A DNA stretch of 38,731 nt from Lentisphaerota bacterium (GCA_030590485.1 JAUUYL010000017.1:1-38731); one strand, 5' to 3'; positions 1 to 9,855 are shown, numbered from the stretch's first letter. Notes: generated by a model from the sequence alone, not told the origin. Translations and numbers: made by a program.

Positions 1-2
1 AC

Positions 3-243
3 AAGTCCGGCAAAAAAGCAGAATCATTGGGATGGAAGAAGCCAAATAAAGAACAGGTCAAAAGAAGGCTGGGAAAGCTACGGGCTTACAAGTGGAGTTC
101 GTACAAGTATTACGCAGGATATCGGCGGCAGGGATTACGCTGCCGTCTCGGTAATGCTTAAACGATTTGAGAAGAGGGTGAATGCTGATAAGTCCCTGGC
201 TAAGAACGTACAGGGGTTCAGAAAGGTAATGTTGAATGTTTAG
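3..243 (+). pseudogene. Degraded IS200/RAYT-like transposase, C-terminal remnant
   Basis: Two reading frames carry pieces that read like the end of a REP-associated tyrosine transposase (Y1/IS200 relative). Positions 3-116 encode a stretch ending in LRAYKWSSYKYYAGY, which matches the family's YRWSSYRAYAG block. Positions 130-243, in another frame, encode RDYAAVSVMLKRFEKRV and continue to a TAG at 241-243, resembling the C-terminal helical part. The two halves lie closer together than in an intact protein, so a deletion plus frameshift is likely. The start lies outside the window. The family assignment comes from motif recall, not a search. The sequence GACCTGACCCC follows directly and may belong to the element's edge. 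Confidence 0.55.
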
Positions 244-311
244 ACCTGACCCCTATGGAGGCCAACTTACCGGAAGCAGCTAAACTGTTACGGAGGTTAA
301 TGGTTGTTAAT

Positions 312-1520
312 CTACTTGCTCACATCGATGCTGACGAGTCTGCCGGTGCTTTTTCTGCAGTAGATAGATCCATTGGCAAGAACCGGAACTGTCCAGTTTT
401 GCGGTTTTGAGCCCAGGATTTGGGCTTTGGATATCTCGACAAATTTATTAGGATTTACTTCTGCTATCGTAAGATCACCAGCCTTGTCCATGATGATCAG
501 CTTGCCGTCGGCAGCCATCAGGCCTTCGTAGCCTTTTCCTTTCGACCACTTTATCGTGCCTGTTTTGAAGTCCATGCATGTGACCTTGCCTTTCCCCGTG
601 TTCTCGGCTATTCCATATAGGTTGCCGTCGATTAGAACGGAGGTGTTGAAATGATTTTTCATTTCTGCCTGAATGCCCCAGACTTGCCTGGGTTTTGAAC
701 CGCTGAAATCGATAAGGCTCGCGCCAGTCTTGTAGCCTGAAGAGATATACATCAGGTTTCCGTCAACGATTGGGTCTGCAGCGTGAACATCGTAACTTGT
801 GGTCCAGGGGTAAGACCAAACCTTCTTTCCTGTTTTTGGGTCAACAGCGTTTACTGCTTTCCCACTGAAAATGGCGACGAGATCTTTTCCGCCCGATTGA
901 AATACGACAGCGCTGGCATAAGACTCGTTTCCTTTGCCGCTGGACCATACTGTCTTTCCGGTCTTCTTGTTCAATGCGATGCCGTGAGCGCCGGCGTTGT
1001 AGATGACCAGATCATTATAAATAACAGGTGAGCTTGCGTGCCCCCATCTTGGTTCTTTTGCGTCGTCATCTGCGATCAGGTCGCGATTCCATATAACCTT
1101 GCCTGAAGATGCGTTCAGGCAATAAGCCTTGGCGTTACGGCTGAAAGTGTAGACGTTGTTTCCATCAATAATGGGTGTTGATCTTGGTCCTGGGAAATTA
1201 CCTTCTGCACATTTGTATGACTGTTCCCATATTATGGAGCCGTTTTTTGTGTTGAGGCAGGAGATGACATCTGTTCCGTCCCTGTTCCCCAAGGTGTAGA
1301 GCTTGTCGCCCTGGACTGAGACGGAGGAATGTCCTTTGCCGACATTTGCTTCCCAGGCTATCTTGGCACCGCTTTTCAGTGCGGCAGGGTTCCATCCTTT
1401 TTCATTGGATATGCTGTTTCTGTTTGGACCTCTCCAGACAGGCCAATCGTCTGCAATGATGTTATGCGCAGAAAGGATAAATGTAAAAAGTAACACTGCT
1501 TGAATTGACGTACGTTTCAT
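312..1520 (-). CDS. Secreted PQQ-like beta-propeller repeat protein
   Basis: This 402-residue protein begins with a signal peptide (residues 1-23, charged start MKR then a hydrophobic core). The mature N-terminus carries WPVWRGPNRN, a motif common in PQQ-like/BamB-type propellers of planctomycete and verrucomicrobial genomes. Repeated blade motifs follow (GKVIWNRD, GKTVWSSG, GKKVWSYP, GTIKWSKG). These are the usual tryptophan-docking repeats of a seven- or eight-bladed propeller. No heme motif or catalytic pair is evident, so it may be a binding or scaffold protein rather than an alcohol dehydrogenase. The ATG at 1520 has a GGAG ribosome site 6 bases upstream. It is transcribed divergently from a second propeller gene. 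Substrate unknown. Confidence 0.8.
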   Translation of the reverse strand: MKRTSIQAVLLFTFILSAHNIIADDWPVWRGPNRNSISNEKGWNPAALKSGAKIAWEANVGKGHSSVSVQGDKLYTLGNRDGTDVISCLNTKNGSIIWEQSYKCAEGNFPGPRSTPIIDGNNVYTFSRNAKAYCLNASSGKVIWNRDLIADDDAKEPRWGHASSPVIYNDLVIYNAGAHGIALNKKTGKTVWSSGKGNESYASAVVFQSGGKDLVAIFSGKAVNAVDPKTGKKVWSYPWTTSYDVHAADPIVDGNLMYISSGYKTGASLIDFSGSKPRQVWGIQAEMKNHFNTSVLIDGNLYGIAENTGKGKVTCMDFKTGTIKWSKGKGYEGLMAADGKLIIMDKAGDLTIAEVNPNKFVEISKAQILGSKPQNWTVPVLANGSIYCRKSTGRLVSIDVSK

Positions 1521-1589
1521 ACTATGCTCCTTTAATAGCTGAGTTTGTTCTGAATAATATGTAATCGCGCGTGATATTCAAGGGTTTTT

Positions 1590-2897
1590 ATGAAGTCTAT
1601 AACGAAATGTCTGACTGCTTGCGTTATTGCAGTGGTGTGCGTGTTCACTGCTGAAGCCGCTGGTAAGCAGTGGAACAATTGGCGTGGGCCTTATTATAAC
1701 GGGTCCAGTGACGAGAAAAACCTTCCTTCAAGCTGGAGTGAGACAGAGAATATTCGATGGAAGACGAAACTTCCGGGTAATGGCGCATCGTCACCGATAG
1801 TTTCTGATGGCAACATATTTCTTAGCGCTGAGGTTGGCGAGAGTAAAGACCTTACGGCTATTTGTGTAGACAGGGTGTCTGGAGAAATCCGCTGGCAGCA
1901 GATTCTGAGTAAGGGTTCAAGAATACCCAGGAACACCATGGCTTCCCCTTCACCAGTGGTAGACGGGAGGGCCGTATATTTCATGTTCGGCAATTGTGTT
2001 CTTACTGCGATGGATTTTGACGGAAAGATCAAATGGACCCGGGACTTTGAAAAGGATTATGGGGCTAACAATATTAAATTTGGTTATAGCTCCACACCTC
2101 TTCTGTATGAGGGAAAACTGTATGTTACTGCCATTCGTCCTGACAAGAAGATGTTGTGGCCTAAGAAGGAAGGTAAGATTGCCCGCAATGCGTATCTACT
2201 TGCCTTGAATCCGGAAGATGGGAAGACAATATGGCGGCATGTTCGTCCGACCAATGCCGATGATGAATCTCAGGATGCTTACAGCTCGCCTGTGCCTTGC
2301 GAAGCGTCGGGGCGAAAGGAAATAATTATTCTTGGTGGCGACTGCGTTACGGGGCATAACCCTGAGACAGGCGATGAATTGTGGCGCTGGAGCGGGTACA
2401 ATGAGAAGAACAGTGACCGGAACAGGCTGATAGCCTCTCCACTGGTCGCAGGTGAGATGGTGATAGTCTGCGCACCCCGGCATCGGGGCGTCTATGCTTT
2501 GCGAATAGGCGAAAATGGCGAAGTCGGGGAAAGGGATTTCTTGTGGAAAGCTTCTGGTGGTGCCGATACCGTGACACCTCTTTATTATGATGGTATTCTT
2601 TATGTGGTTGATGGTGATAGGAAGAGACTTTATGCTATTGATCCTGGAACGGGTGGTACGCTCTGGAATGAGCAGCTACCATCGAAGAAGGTTTATCGTG
2701 CATCGCCAACGGGTGCAGATGGAAAAATTTATTGTTTAGGTGGAGACGGTAAGGTTACAGTGTTTAAGGCGGGACGTGAATGCAAGGTGTTGGCGACGAT
2801 GGAGATGGGCGGGGATTTTTGTAGATCTTCGATTGCTGTGTCTGACGGATGTCTTTTCGTTCGCACCACCGAGACTTTATACTGTATAGGGAAATAG
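1590..2897 (+). CDS. Secreted PQQ-like beta-propeller repeat protein
   Basis: The product is 435 residues with a signal peptide (residues 1-24, ending ...FTAEAAG). It has the same N-terminal signature as its divergent neighbour, here WNNWRGPYYNGSSDEKNLP, followed by propeller blades (GEIRWQQ, GKIKWTRD, GKTIWRHV, GDELWRWSG, GGTLWNEQL). It is probably periplasmic or exported. The two genes look like diverged paralogues sharing a 69-base intergenic region, so they may be co-regulated. Annotation as PQQ-binding is by fold only: no PQQ-dehydrogenase active-site residues were recognised. A perfect hairpin follows shortly after the stop codon. Confidence 0.8.
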   Translation: MKSITKCLTACVIAVVCVFTAEAAGKQWNNWRGPYYNGSSDEKNLPSSWSETENIRWKTKLPGNGASSPIVSDGNIFLSAEVGESKDLTAICVDRVSGEIRWQQILSKGSRIPRNTMASPSPVVDGRAVYFMFGNCVLTAMDFDGKIKWTRDFEKDYGANNIKFGYSSTPLLYEGKLYVTAIRPDKKMLWPKKEGKIARNAYLLALNPEDGKTIWRHVRPTNADDESQDAYSSPVPCEASGRKEIIILGGDCVTGHNPETGDELWRWSGYNEKNSDRNRLIASPLVAGEMVIVCAPRHRGVYALRIGENGEVGERDFLWKASGGADTVTPLYYDGILYVVDGDRKRLYAIDPGTGGTLWNEQLPSKKVYRASPTGADGKIYCLGGDGKVTVFKAGRECKVLATMEMGGDFCRSSIAVSDGCLFVRTTETLYCIGK

Positions 2898-2903
2898 AGA
2901 AAA

Positions 2904-2927
2904 GCATCCGAAAAGGATTTCGGATGC
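2904..2927 (+). terminator. Perfect 10-bp hairpin after the propeller gene
   Basis: Arms GCATCCGAAA (2904-2913) and TTTCGGATGC (2918-2927) pair perfectly around a 4-base loop, 6 bases after the stop codon. No T-tract follows, so it is either an imperfect intrinsic terminator or an mRNA 3'-end stabiliser. It resembles the hairpin after pgk in layout. Confidence 0.5.
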
Positions 2928-3095
2928 AGTTAATAGTAAGGGTTCTTCGGGAAAGGCATCAACTACACTTGATGTTAGCGCAAAATGCTTAGATTGGCTT
3001 TAATGTGTTGGTATGCTGGAAGCTAATAACCTTTAACTGTTAACCAATAACTGAGCCTGGCCTTTTGGGCAGGCTCTAGAAAGGGAGTTCATTTT

Positions 3096-4334
3096 ATGGT
3101 GGAGAAACGCAGAGTTGTTGTGACTGGTATGGGAATTGTATCCAGTCTCGGGCTGGATACAGCATCATTCTGGTTAAATATGATTTCAGGAAAATGCGGG
3201 ATCAAACCTGTTGTAGATATCGATGTATCGGAATGTAAGACTCCGTATGGCGGTGTTGTTAACACCGACCAGTTGACTGAGGCTCTCGCCGCAGTCGCGG
3301 TGAGACCGTTTGAGCGAACTGTCGATATGGCAACGTTAGCTACACATCAAGCGCTTTTGCAGGCTGGGCTGATTGTTCCTGGGCAGGAGTATGAGAATCA
3401 GGATGTGGCGGTTGTGTTAGGTTCCGCGGTGGGTCCTACGCACGCTGTATATGCATCGCATAAGGCTTTCCATGAAAAAGGTCGCAGGGGTGTTCGCCCC
3501 ACAACAGTGCCCAGATGCATGGCTAATGTACTGTCATCGCAGATGTCCATTCGTTTTAAGCTTACGGGTTCTAATTATGTGATGGTGTCGGCCTGTGCGT
3601 CATCGACGTTGGCTATTGGGAATGCGTTCAGGATGGTTCAGGATGGTTATACAGAGAAAGCGCTTTGCGGTGGAACCGATGCTATTTTTGATCCAGCTTC
3701 ATTTGCGGCCTGGAATAATCTCGGTGTGATGTCTAAGAATCCTGATCCCGAGAAAGCTTGTCGGCCGTTTGCGGCGGACAGGGATGGCTGTGTGTTGGGA
3801 GAGGGGTCGGGTGCTTTGCTGGTAGAGTCCTTGGAAAGCGCGGAAGCAAGGGGCGCGAAAGTTCTTGTTGAGTTGCTGGGATATGGTGAGTCTTCTGATT
3901 CGACCCATATTACTACGCCAAGTTCTGAAGGTCAGGCAAAGGCCATTCAAATGGCATTAGATAATGCCGGGCTGAAGCCGGAGGATGTAGGGTTTATTAA
4001 TGGTCATGGCACGGCGACAAGAGCGAACGATTCATGTGAATGTAAATCGGTGCGGCAGGTTTTTGGCGGGCATGCTGACAAAGTGTTGATGGCGTCCAAT
4101 AAATCATTTTTCGGTCATATGCTTGGCGCGTCGGGTGTGGCAGAGGTTATTGTGACTGCGCTTGGTCTGGCAGCTGGAAAAGTGCCGCCAAACCGGAATC
4201 TTGACAATCCCGATCCTGAATGCGATTTAAATTTTGTCGGGCCGGAAGCAATGAATATATCATCGCCGATAGCGATGAAGAACAGTTTTGGTTTCGGCGG
4301 CAATAATGCGGTGCTTATTCTTAAGAATGGTTAA
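3096..4334 (+). CDS. fabF: Beta-ketoacyl-ACP synthase, FabF (KAS II) type
   Basis: This 412-residue thiolase-fold condensing enzyme extends acyl-ACP with malonyl-ACP. The Cys-His-His triad is visible: Cys167 in VSACASST, His304 in NGHGTATRAND and His341 in SFFGHMLGASG. The length fits FabF (about 410). The start ATG follows a GGGAG ribosome site. An ACP, an LpxL-like acyltransferase and a FabG-type reductase lie downstream on the same strand. There is no fabD, fabH or dehydratase, so it could be a dedicated synthase for a specialised lipid rather than the housekeeping enzyme. Its stop codon lies inside a GGTTAATGGTTAATGG repeat (4326-4345). Confidence 0.88.
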   Translation: MVEKRRVVVTGMGIVSSLGLDTASFWLNMISGKCGIKPVVDIDVSECKTPYGGVVNTDQLTEALAAVAVRPFERTVDMATLATHQALLQAGLIVPGQEYENQDVAVVLGSAVGPTHAVYASHKAFHEKGRRGVRPTTVPRCMANVLSSQMSIRFKLTGSNYVMVSACASSTLAIGNAFRMVQDGYTEKALCGGTDAIFDPASFAAWNNLGVMSKNPDPEKACRPFAADRDGCVLGEGSGALLVESLESAEARGAKVLVELLGYGESSDSTHITTPSSEGQAKAIQMALDNAGLKPEDVGFINGHGTATRANDSCECKSVRQVFGGHADKVLMASNKSFFGHMLGASGVAEVIVTALGLAAGKVPPNRNLDNPDPECDLNFVGPEAMNISSPIAMKNSFGFGGNNAVLILKNG

Positions 4335-4358
4335 TGGTTAATGGGGTGAGAGGAGAGT

Positions 4359-4607
4359 ATGAATAAAGAAGAAATTATTGAGAAACTGAAAGAGGCGATG
4401 AAGGGTTCATCCGAGGTTCAGGTCGATTGGGATTCTGTTTCAGAGGAGTCGACGATTGAGTCTCTAGGGTTTGATTCCTTGTCTATCCTTGATTTGATTT
4501 ATGATGTTCAGCAGTTGTTCGACGTTGAATTTGAGGCTGAGGCGATGGTTGGTGTTAGCACTGTTGGTTCATTGGTGGATTTTCTTCAGGGCAAACTGCA
4601 GTCGTAA
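4359..4607 (+). CDS. Acyl carrier protein
   Basis: An 82-residue acidic protein with the phosphopantetheine attachment motif GFDSLS; Ser40 is the expected 4'-phosphopantetheine site. It carries growing acyl chains between the adjacent ketosynthase, reductase and acyltransferase. A GAGGAG ribosome site lies just ahead of the ATG. It begins 24 bases after the ketosynthase, consistent with one operon. Whether it is the main fatty-acid ACP or one dedicated to this cluster cannot be decided here. The motif context LGFDSLSILDLIYDV is that of a standard ACP. Confidence 0.88.
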   Translation: MNKEEIIEKLKEAMKGSSEVQVDWDSVSEESTIESLGFDSLSILDLIYDVQQLFDVEFEAEAMVGVSTVGSLVDFLQGKLQS

Positions 4608-4622
4608 CGTTATTGGGTTTTA

Positions 4623-5501
4623 TTGAGAACACTACGATATATTCTGGAATATGTGTTGTTGCGAATTGCTTTGGCAATAGTGGATGTTATGCCGCTGTCT
4701 GTCGCGGAAGGTTTTGCAAGGTTTCTTGCGGATATTTATTGCGAATTGAACGTAAAGAGACGTCAAGTTGCTATTGACAACATCAAGCGTAGTGGTATCG
4801 CGGAAGACGATGACGAGACCAGGCGGATTGCCCGTGACTCTTTTCGCCATTTTGCAGTGCTGATCATTGAGTCGATTAAATCAGACCGATTTTTCGACAA
4901 AGAGAACTGGCGTGATAAGGTCGAGATGGATATTCCGGAAGAGACCATGGAGCTGTTGAAGAAACCTGGTCAGGGAATCTTGCTTGTGTCCGGGCATTTG
5001 GGCAACTGGGAAGTCGCGGCGCAGTTGTTGTCGTATCTCAAGCCGGTTATGGCCATTACTCGTGACATGAATAATCCTTACAGCAACAATTTGATTTTGA
5101 AGCGTAAATCCCGCGAGCGATTGACTCTTACTCCGAAGCACAGTGCGGATGGCGGGAGATTTCTTAATGTTTTAAGAAACGGTGAAGTGTTGGCGCTTTT
5201 GAACGACCAATATGCAAGAGATCGAGGTATGAAGGTTGATTTCTTCGGTTCTCCGGCGGAGACACATACGGCGGTGGCGATGCTGCACTTTATCACAAAA
5301 GCTCCGATATGTTTCGGGTATTGCGTCAGGACAGGGAGCATGTCATTCAAGTTTAAGGCGACGAAGCCGATGGTGTTTAAGCCGACAGGGGACAGGAATG
5401 CTGATACGCGCGCAGTTCTTGAATCGTTGAACAGGGAGCTTGAGGCGGCAATAAGGGAATATCCTGAACAGTATCTGTGGGCACACAGGAGATGGAAATG
5501 A
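4623..5501 (+). CDS. LpxL/HtrB-like lysophospholipid or lipid A acyltransferase
   Basis: This 292-residue protein belongs to the LpxL/LpxM/HtrB acyltransferase superfamily. The HX4(D/E) catalytic motif appears as His125-Glu130 in SGHLGNWEVA, and an N-terminal hydrophobic anchor spans about residues 7-25. These enzymes transfer an acyl chain from acyl-ACP to a glycolipid at the inner membrane. The start is a TTG at 4623; no ATG occurs upstream in frame, and the next in-frame ATG would remove the anchor. It lies 15 bases after the ACP gene, which suits an ACP-dependent acyl transfer. The final acceptor may be lipid A or another lipid. Confidence 0.82.
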   Translation: MRTLRYILEYVLLRIALAIVDVMPLSVAEGFARFLADIYCELNVKRRQVAIDNIKRSGIAEDDDETRRIARDSFRHFAVLIIESIKSDRFFDKENWRDKVEMDIPEETMELLKKPGQGILLVSGHLGNWEVAAQLLSYLKPVMAITRDMNNPYSNNLILKRKSRERLTLTPKHSADGGRFLNVLRNGEVLALLNDQYARDRGMKVDFFGSPAETHTAVAMLHFITKAPICFGYCVRTGSMSFKFKATKPMVFKPTGDRNADTRAVLESLNRELEAAIREYPEQYLWAHRRWK

Positions 5502-5516
5502 GGGAGTTTTAATGAT

Positions 5517-5621
5517 GAATATCGAATGTCGAATAATGAATATCGAAGGTACATGTGTTTTTACTTATAGGTACAGTTCTTCCCTTCGAAATTCGAAATT
5601 CGGAGTTCGATATTCGATATT
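5517..5621. repeat. AATATCGAAT-family repeat forming a long imperfect hairpin
   Basis: The left arm (5517-5549) is built of ATCGAAT/GTCGAAT units and ends ATATCGAAGG. The right arm (5583-5621) starts CCTTCGAAATTCGAAATT and runs to ATTCGATATT. The arms are near reverse complements around a loop of about 33 bases. The element fills the spacer between the acyltransferase and the reductase genes and would form a strong RNA structure ahead of the reductase start. It also creates a spurious N-terminal extension of the reductase reading frame. Confidence 0.8.
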
Positions 5622-5641
5622 GGGGTGGAGCGGGGAATGTT

Positions 5642-6382
5642 ATGAATGGATTTAAGGATAAGAAGATATTGGTGACTGGGTCGACTCGGGGGATAGGGTT
5701 TGCTATAGCTGAGATATTGGCGGAGCAGGGTGCTGTTGTCGGGATTCATGGGCGAGATGAAGGGCGGACTGCGGAAGTTGCCGGGACGTTGACGGCTAAG
5801 GGGTTTTCCGTGTTTCCTGTTGCGGCTGATCTCGGTAATCCTGATGAGGCTGTTGGTCTGATTAAGCGTTTTGTTAAGCAGGCAGGATCTTTGGATGGTC
5901 TTGTGAATAACGCGGGCGGCGGTAAGGCTGTGGCTTTCAGGGGGATGAAGCTTGAAGATTGGCGTAACACATTCAGTGCGAACCTGGAAGCTGCCATGCT
6001 TGCGTCACGTGAGGCTTATGTGTTGATGCGTAAGAGCAAGCAAGGCTGTATTGTTAATGTCGCATCTATTGCGGCGCATGGACCAGGCAAGTGGATGGGT
6101 GCCGATTATGCGGCCAGCAAGGCGGGACTGGTAAGTTTGACAAAGACATTAGCCTTTGAAGCCGCCAGACTGGGCATACGTGTGAATGCGGTATCGCCAG
6201 GTATGGTTGCCACAGATATGACTGCCTCGCTTTCTGAGGAGATGAAGCAGGGATTGGGTATTCCTTTGGGTCGTTTAGCGAAGCCGGAGGAAGTGGCTTC
6301 TGTTGTCTGTTTTTTACTTTCTGACCAGTCCAGCTTCATCACAGGCCAGGTACTGCATGTCAACGGCGGCCTCTGGATGTGA
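5642..6382 (+). CDS. fabG: SDR-family 3-oxoacyl-ACP reductase (FabG-like)
   Basis: A short-chain dehydrogenase of 246 residues that reduces a 3-oxoacyl group using NADPH or NADH. It has the Rossmann motif TGSTRGIG (12-19), NNAG (89-92) and the catalytic Ser142, Tyr156 and Lys160 (YAASK). The end, GQVLHVNGGLWM, is typical of FabG. The open frame extends upstream to 5555, but that part is encoded by the hairpin repeat. I chose the ATG at 5642, where a GGAG/GGGG stretch lies just upstream and the protein begins in normal SDR register. The clustered ketosynthase and ACP support an acyl-ACP substrate; other SDR substrates cannot be excluded. Confidence 0.82.
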   Translation: MNGFKDKKILVTGSTRGIGFAIAEILAEQGAVVGIHGRDEGRTAEVAGTLTAKGFSVFPVAADLGNPDEAVGLIKRFVKQAGSLDGLVNNAGGGKAVAFRGMKLEDWRNTFSANLEAAMLASREAYVLMRKSKQGCIVNVASIAAHGPGKWMGADYAASKAGLVSLTKTLAFEAARLGIRVNAVSPGMVATDMTASLSEEMKQGLGIPLGRLAKPEEVASVVCFLLSDQSSFITGQVLHVNGGLWM

Positions 6383-6441
6383 TAATATAGACTGTGGACT
6401 GTGGGGCGTGACCACGAACCATTGAGATCTATTGCCTTCTC

Positions 6442-7539
6442 CTAAACCATATCGCCAAGGATACGGCTGCCTTCGTCGAGGAAGATTCCCTGCAGGTTCA
6501 TTCTCAGAGATTCCGCGTTTGTTGCGAAACGCATTCCGTCAGCTTCGGTTATTAATCCGGCCTTAATATGGTTGTAGACTGACTGGTTGAATGTCTGCAT
6601 TCCGTCGTCACCGCCTGTTTCGATAGCTGCGCCCAGGACATCCAGTTGGTTTTTCTGGATGAGCTTACGTACGGTGGAAGTGTTTATCATGATTTCCACG
6701 ACGGGAATAGCACCGCCCTGAGTGTCTGGAACCAGGCGCTGGCAAATGATTGCATAAAGGTTTCCTGCGATACCAACACGTATCTGATCCTGCTCTGCGG
6801 CAGGGAAAACATCCAGCATTCTGGGGATTGCCTGGTCGGCTGTTCCTGCATGCAGTGTGGAGAGCACGAGGTGACCGGTTTCTGCGGCAAGTAGAGCTGT
6901 TTGGATACTGGTTGAATCACGCATTTCACCGATAAGTATAACATCGGGATCCTGCCTCATCAGGTGCTTTAGCGCCTTGTCGAATGACAGGGTGTCCAGG
7001 CCGATCTCGCGTTGTGAGATAACAGATTGGTCGTCTTTAAAAGTGTATTCGATTGGATCCTCCACAGTGATTATCCTGCGCCGTTGTGTCCTGTTGATTT
7101 CTCCGATGATAGCGGCCAATGTGGTTGACTTACCGCTTCCGGTGGTTCCAGCCATCAGGATGATACCGCGTTGCGCCTGGGCAAGATCAGTCAGCTGTTC
7201 CGGTACACGTAATTCCTCAAAGGTAGGAATCGCGGTTTTTACATGACGCATGACAATTGTCGGTTCGCCCTGGCAATTAAAAATGTTAACACGGAATCGG
7301 CCGCAACCTTCTTCTTCCAGCGAGAAATCAGCTTCGTGTTCATTTTGATAAACTTCGGCAACATGCGGTGGGATTATGTCTTTAATGATATTTGCGAGAT
7401 CTTCTGATGTAGCTTTTTCAAAGCCGCTGTCTGTCAGGTCGCCGTGAACGCGGAAGATGGGTTGTTGGTCGTGGGTGATGTGGATATCAGATGCTTCCAT
7501 TTTGACGGCTTTAGCAAGGATAGGTTGAAGAACTGACAT
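6442..7539 (-). CDS. pilT: Type IV pilus retraction ATPase, PilT/PilU family
   Basis: A 365-residue hexameric secretion ATPase that drives pilus retraction at the inner membrane. Walker A is GTTGSGKS (131-138), the Walker B region is DVILIGEMRD (199-208), and the Asp box and His box (STLHAGTADQAIPRMLDVFP) are present. The length fits PilT. A good ribosome site (GGAGG) precedes the ATG. It lies 14 bases after the LptF/G-type gene and is probably co-transcribed with it. No other pilus genes are in the window, so assignment to PilT rather than PilU or a twitching-independent paralogue rests on the protein alone. Confidence 0.88.
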   Translation of the reverse strand: MSVLQPILAKAVKMEASDIHITHDQQPIFRVHGDLTDSGFEKATSEDLANIIKDIIPPHVAEVYQNEHEADFSLEEEGCGRFRVNIFNCQGEPTIVMRHVKTAIPTFEELRVPEQLTDLAQAQRGIILMAGTTGSGKSTTLAAIIGEINRTQRRRIITVEDPIEYTFKDDQSVISQREIGLDTLSFDKALKHLMRQDPDVILIGEMRDSTSIQTALLAAETGHLVLSTLHAGTADQAIPRMLDVFPAAEQDQIRVGIAGNLYAIICQRLVPDTQGGAIPVVEIMINTSTVRKLIQKNQLDVLGAAIETGGDDGMQTFNQSVYNHIKAGLITEADGMRFATNAESLRMNLQGIFLDEGSRILGDMV

Positions 7540-7553
7540 GTTTCCTCCTGAAG

Positions 7554-8669
7554 TTAGATTATTTTTCTCGTCATAACAATTCCTGCGATGAAGAACAGTA
7601 TATTAGATAACCATGCTCCCAGCCAAGGTGATAATACCTGTTTCTTGCCGAGAATCATTCCAAACTGAATTGTGGCGTAGAAGAGAAAAAGGTATGCGAT
7701 AGCCATGAATATAGTTGTTAAGACACTTTGTCGGCTGCTTTTGGCACCAACGGGAATGGCGAAAAGAGTGGCGATAATGCATGCCCATGGCATGGCAAGT
7801 CTGGCGTGAAAGTCTACTTTCAGCCTGGTTTGTTCGGATGGAGGCAGAAATTTGTGAGTATTGAGAAAACGGAGCAGGTCAGCAGATGAGAGGTGTTCCG
7901 GGCTTCTGGCTGAATTGGCGAAGTCTGACGGCTCTTCGGTTAAGTCGGGTATTTCCATAATGGTGTTTTCGCCTGGTATAGGGGCGAAGGGCTTGCCGAC
8001 AGGGTTATCGTTGTCGTCGAACTTTTGTATGGTTACATTGTAGAACCACCATTTTCCGTCAAGCCACTCGGCTTTATCAGCTGTTAATTTTTCTACACGT
8101 GTGCCGTCGGCTTTTTCTCTAGTAAGGACGACACCTGTAAGTTGTTCGGGGTGACTTTCGCTGAACGCGTCAATCCGCCATTGCCGGTGGTCATCGGTGT
8201 TTGAGTAGGGGTAGTCAGTGAGGCTTCTGTTCATGTTCTCCTCGAATGCTGCAGCGTCATATCTGCTGTCGGAGAGTTTTCTGAGCCACATACTGGTGTA
8301 GGGCGTGACGTTTTCTTTTAGTATAGCCATGGTGATGCTGAAGCATATTCCGATGACAATGAAAGGTTTCATGATACTCAGAATGCTGATTCCTGTGGCA
8401 CGCATGGCGATAAGTTCGTTGTGTCTGGCTAATTGCCACAATGTGTAGAGGGTGGCGAGCATCAGGCATGCAGGCACGATAAACTCCAGTGTCATAAGGA
8501 GTTTAAAGAGGTATAGCTGTAATATCAGTTGTTTTGGGGTGTCGGCTGCCAAATACCTGGAAAGGCGTCCGAAAAGATCAGAAATGGTGAAAAGAGACAT
8601 GAAAGTCATTAGGCAGTATCCAATGGATTTCATATATTCTCGATAAAGGTATTTACTGATGATTCTCAT
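7554..8669 (-). CDS. LptF/LptG-family permease (LPS export)
   Basis: The 371-residue protein has three hydrophobic helices near the N-terminus (about 13-32, 60-80, 97-117), a large soluble middle region, and three helices at the C-terminus (about 298-368). This is the YjgP/YjgQ (LptF/LptG) layout. In the Lpt machine these permeases extract lipopolysaccharide from the inner membrane and pass it to LptC. The N-terminal segment MRIISKYLYREYMKS is characteristic of the family. The partner LptF/G, LptB and LptC are not in the window, so I leave F versus G open. It is divergent from gap. Confidence 0.8.
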   Translation of the reverse strand: MRIISKYLYREYMKSIGYCLMTFMSLFTISDLFGRLSRYLAADTPKQLILQLYLFKLLMTLEFIVPACLMLATLYTLWQLARHNELIAMRATGISILSIMKPFIVIGICFSITMAILKENVTPYTSMWLRKLSDSRYDAAAFEENMNRSLTDYPYSNTDDHRQWRIDAFSESHPEQLTGVVLTREKADGTRVEKLTADKAEWLDGKWWFYNVTIQKFDDNDNPVGKPFAPIPGENTIMEIPDLTEEPSDFANSARSPEHLSSADLLRFLNTHKFLPPSEQTRLKVDFHARLAMPWACIIATLFAIPVGAKSSRQSVLTTIFMAIAYLFLFYATIQFGMILGKKQVLSPWLGAWLSNILFFIAGIVMTRKII

Positions 8670-8758
8670 ATGGAGTACTTATAGCATGATAATATGGCAA
8701 TATGCAAACGCAGATAAAGGCCGATGGCTGTGAAAAGATCAAAAATGCTAATTCATTA

Positions 8759-8786
8759 TTGACTATTACGCTCCAGCTACTATACC
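8759..8786 (+). promoter_or_regulatory. Candidate sigma-70 promoter of gap
   Basis: TTGACT (8759-8764) and TATACC (8781-8786) are separated by 16 bases and lie about 60 bases ahead of the gap start codon. The leader would include a strong AAGGAG ribosome site at 8834-8839. Inferred by consensus match only. Confidence 0.45.
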
Positions 8787-8809
8787 GTACACGTTCTTTA
8801 TACAAGTAG

Positions 8810-9853
<1,044 letters not shown>

Positions 9854-9855
9854 TT

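Noticed and set aside
5078-5554. 158-residue minus-strand open frame opposite the acyltransferase
   Set aside because: Antisense shadow; the plus-strand protein carries the HX4E motif and clear family features.
5555-5641. 29-residue N-terminal extension of the FabG-like protein
   Set aside because: It is encoded by the AATATCGAAT repeat, and a normal SDR start with a ribosome site lies at 5642.
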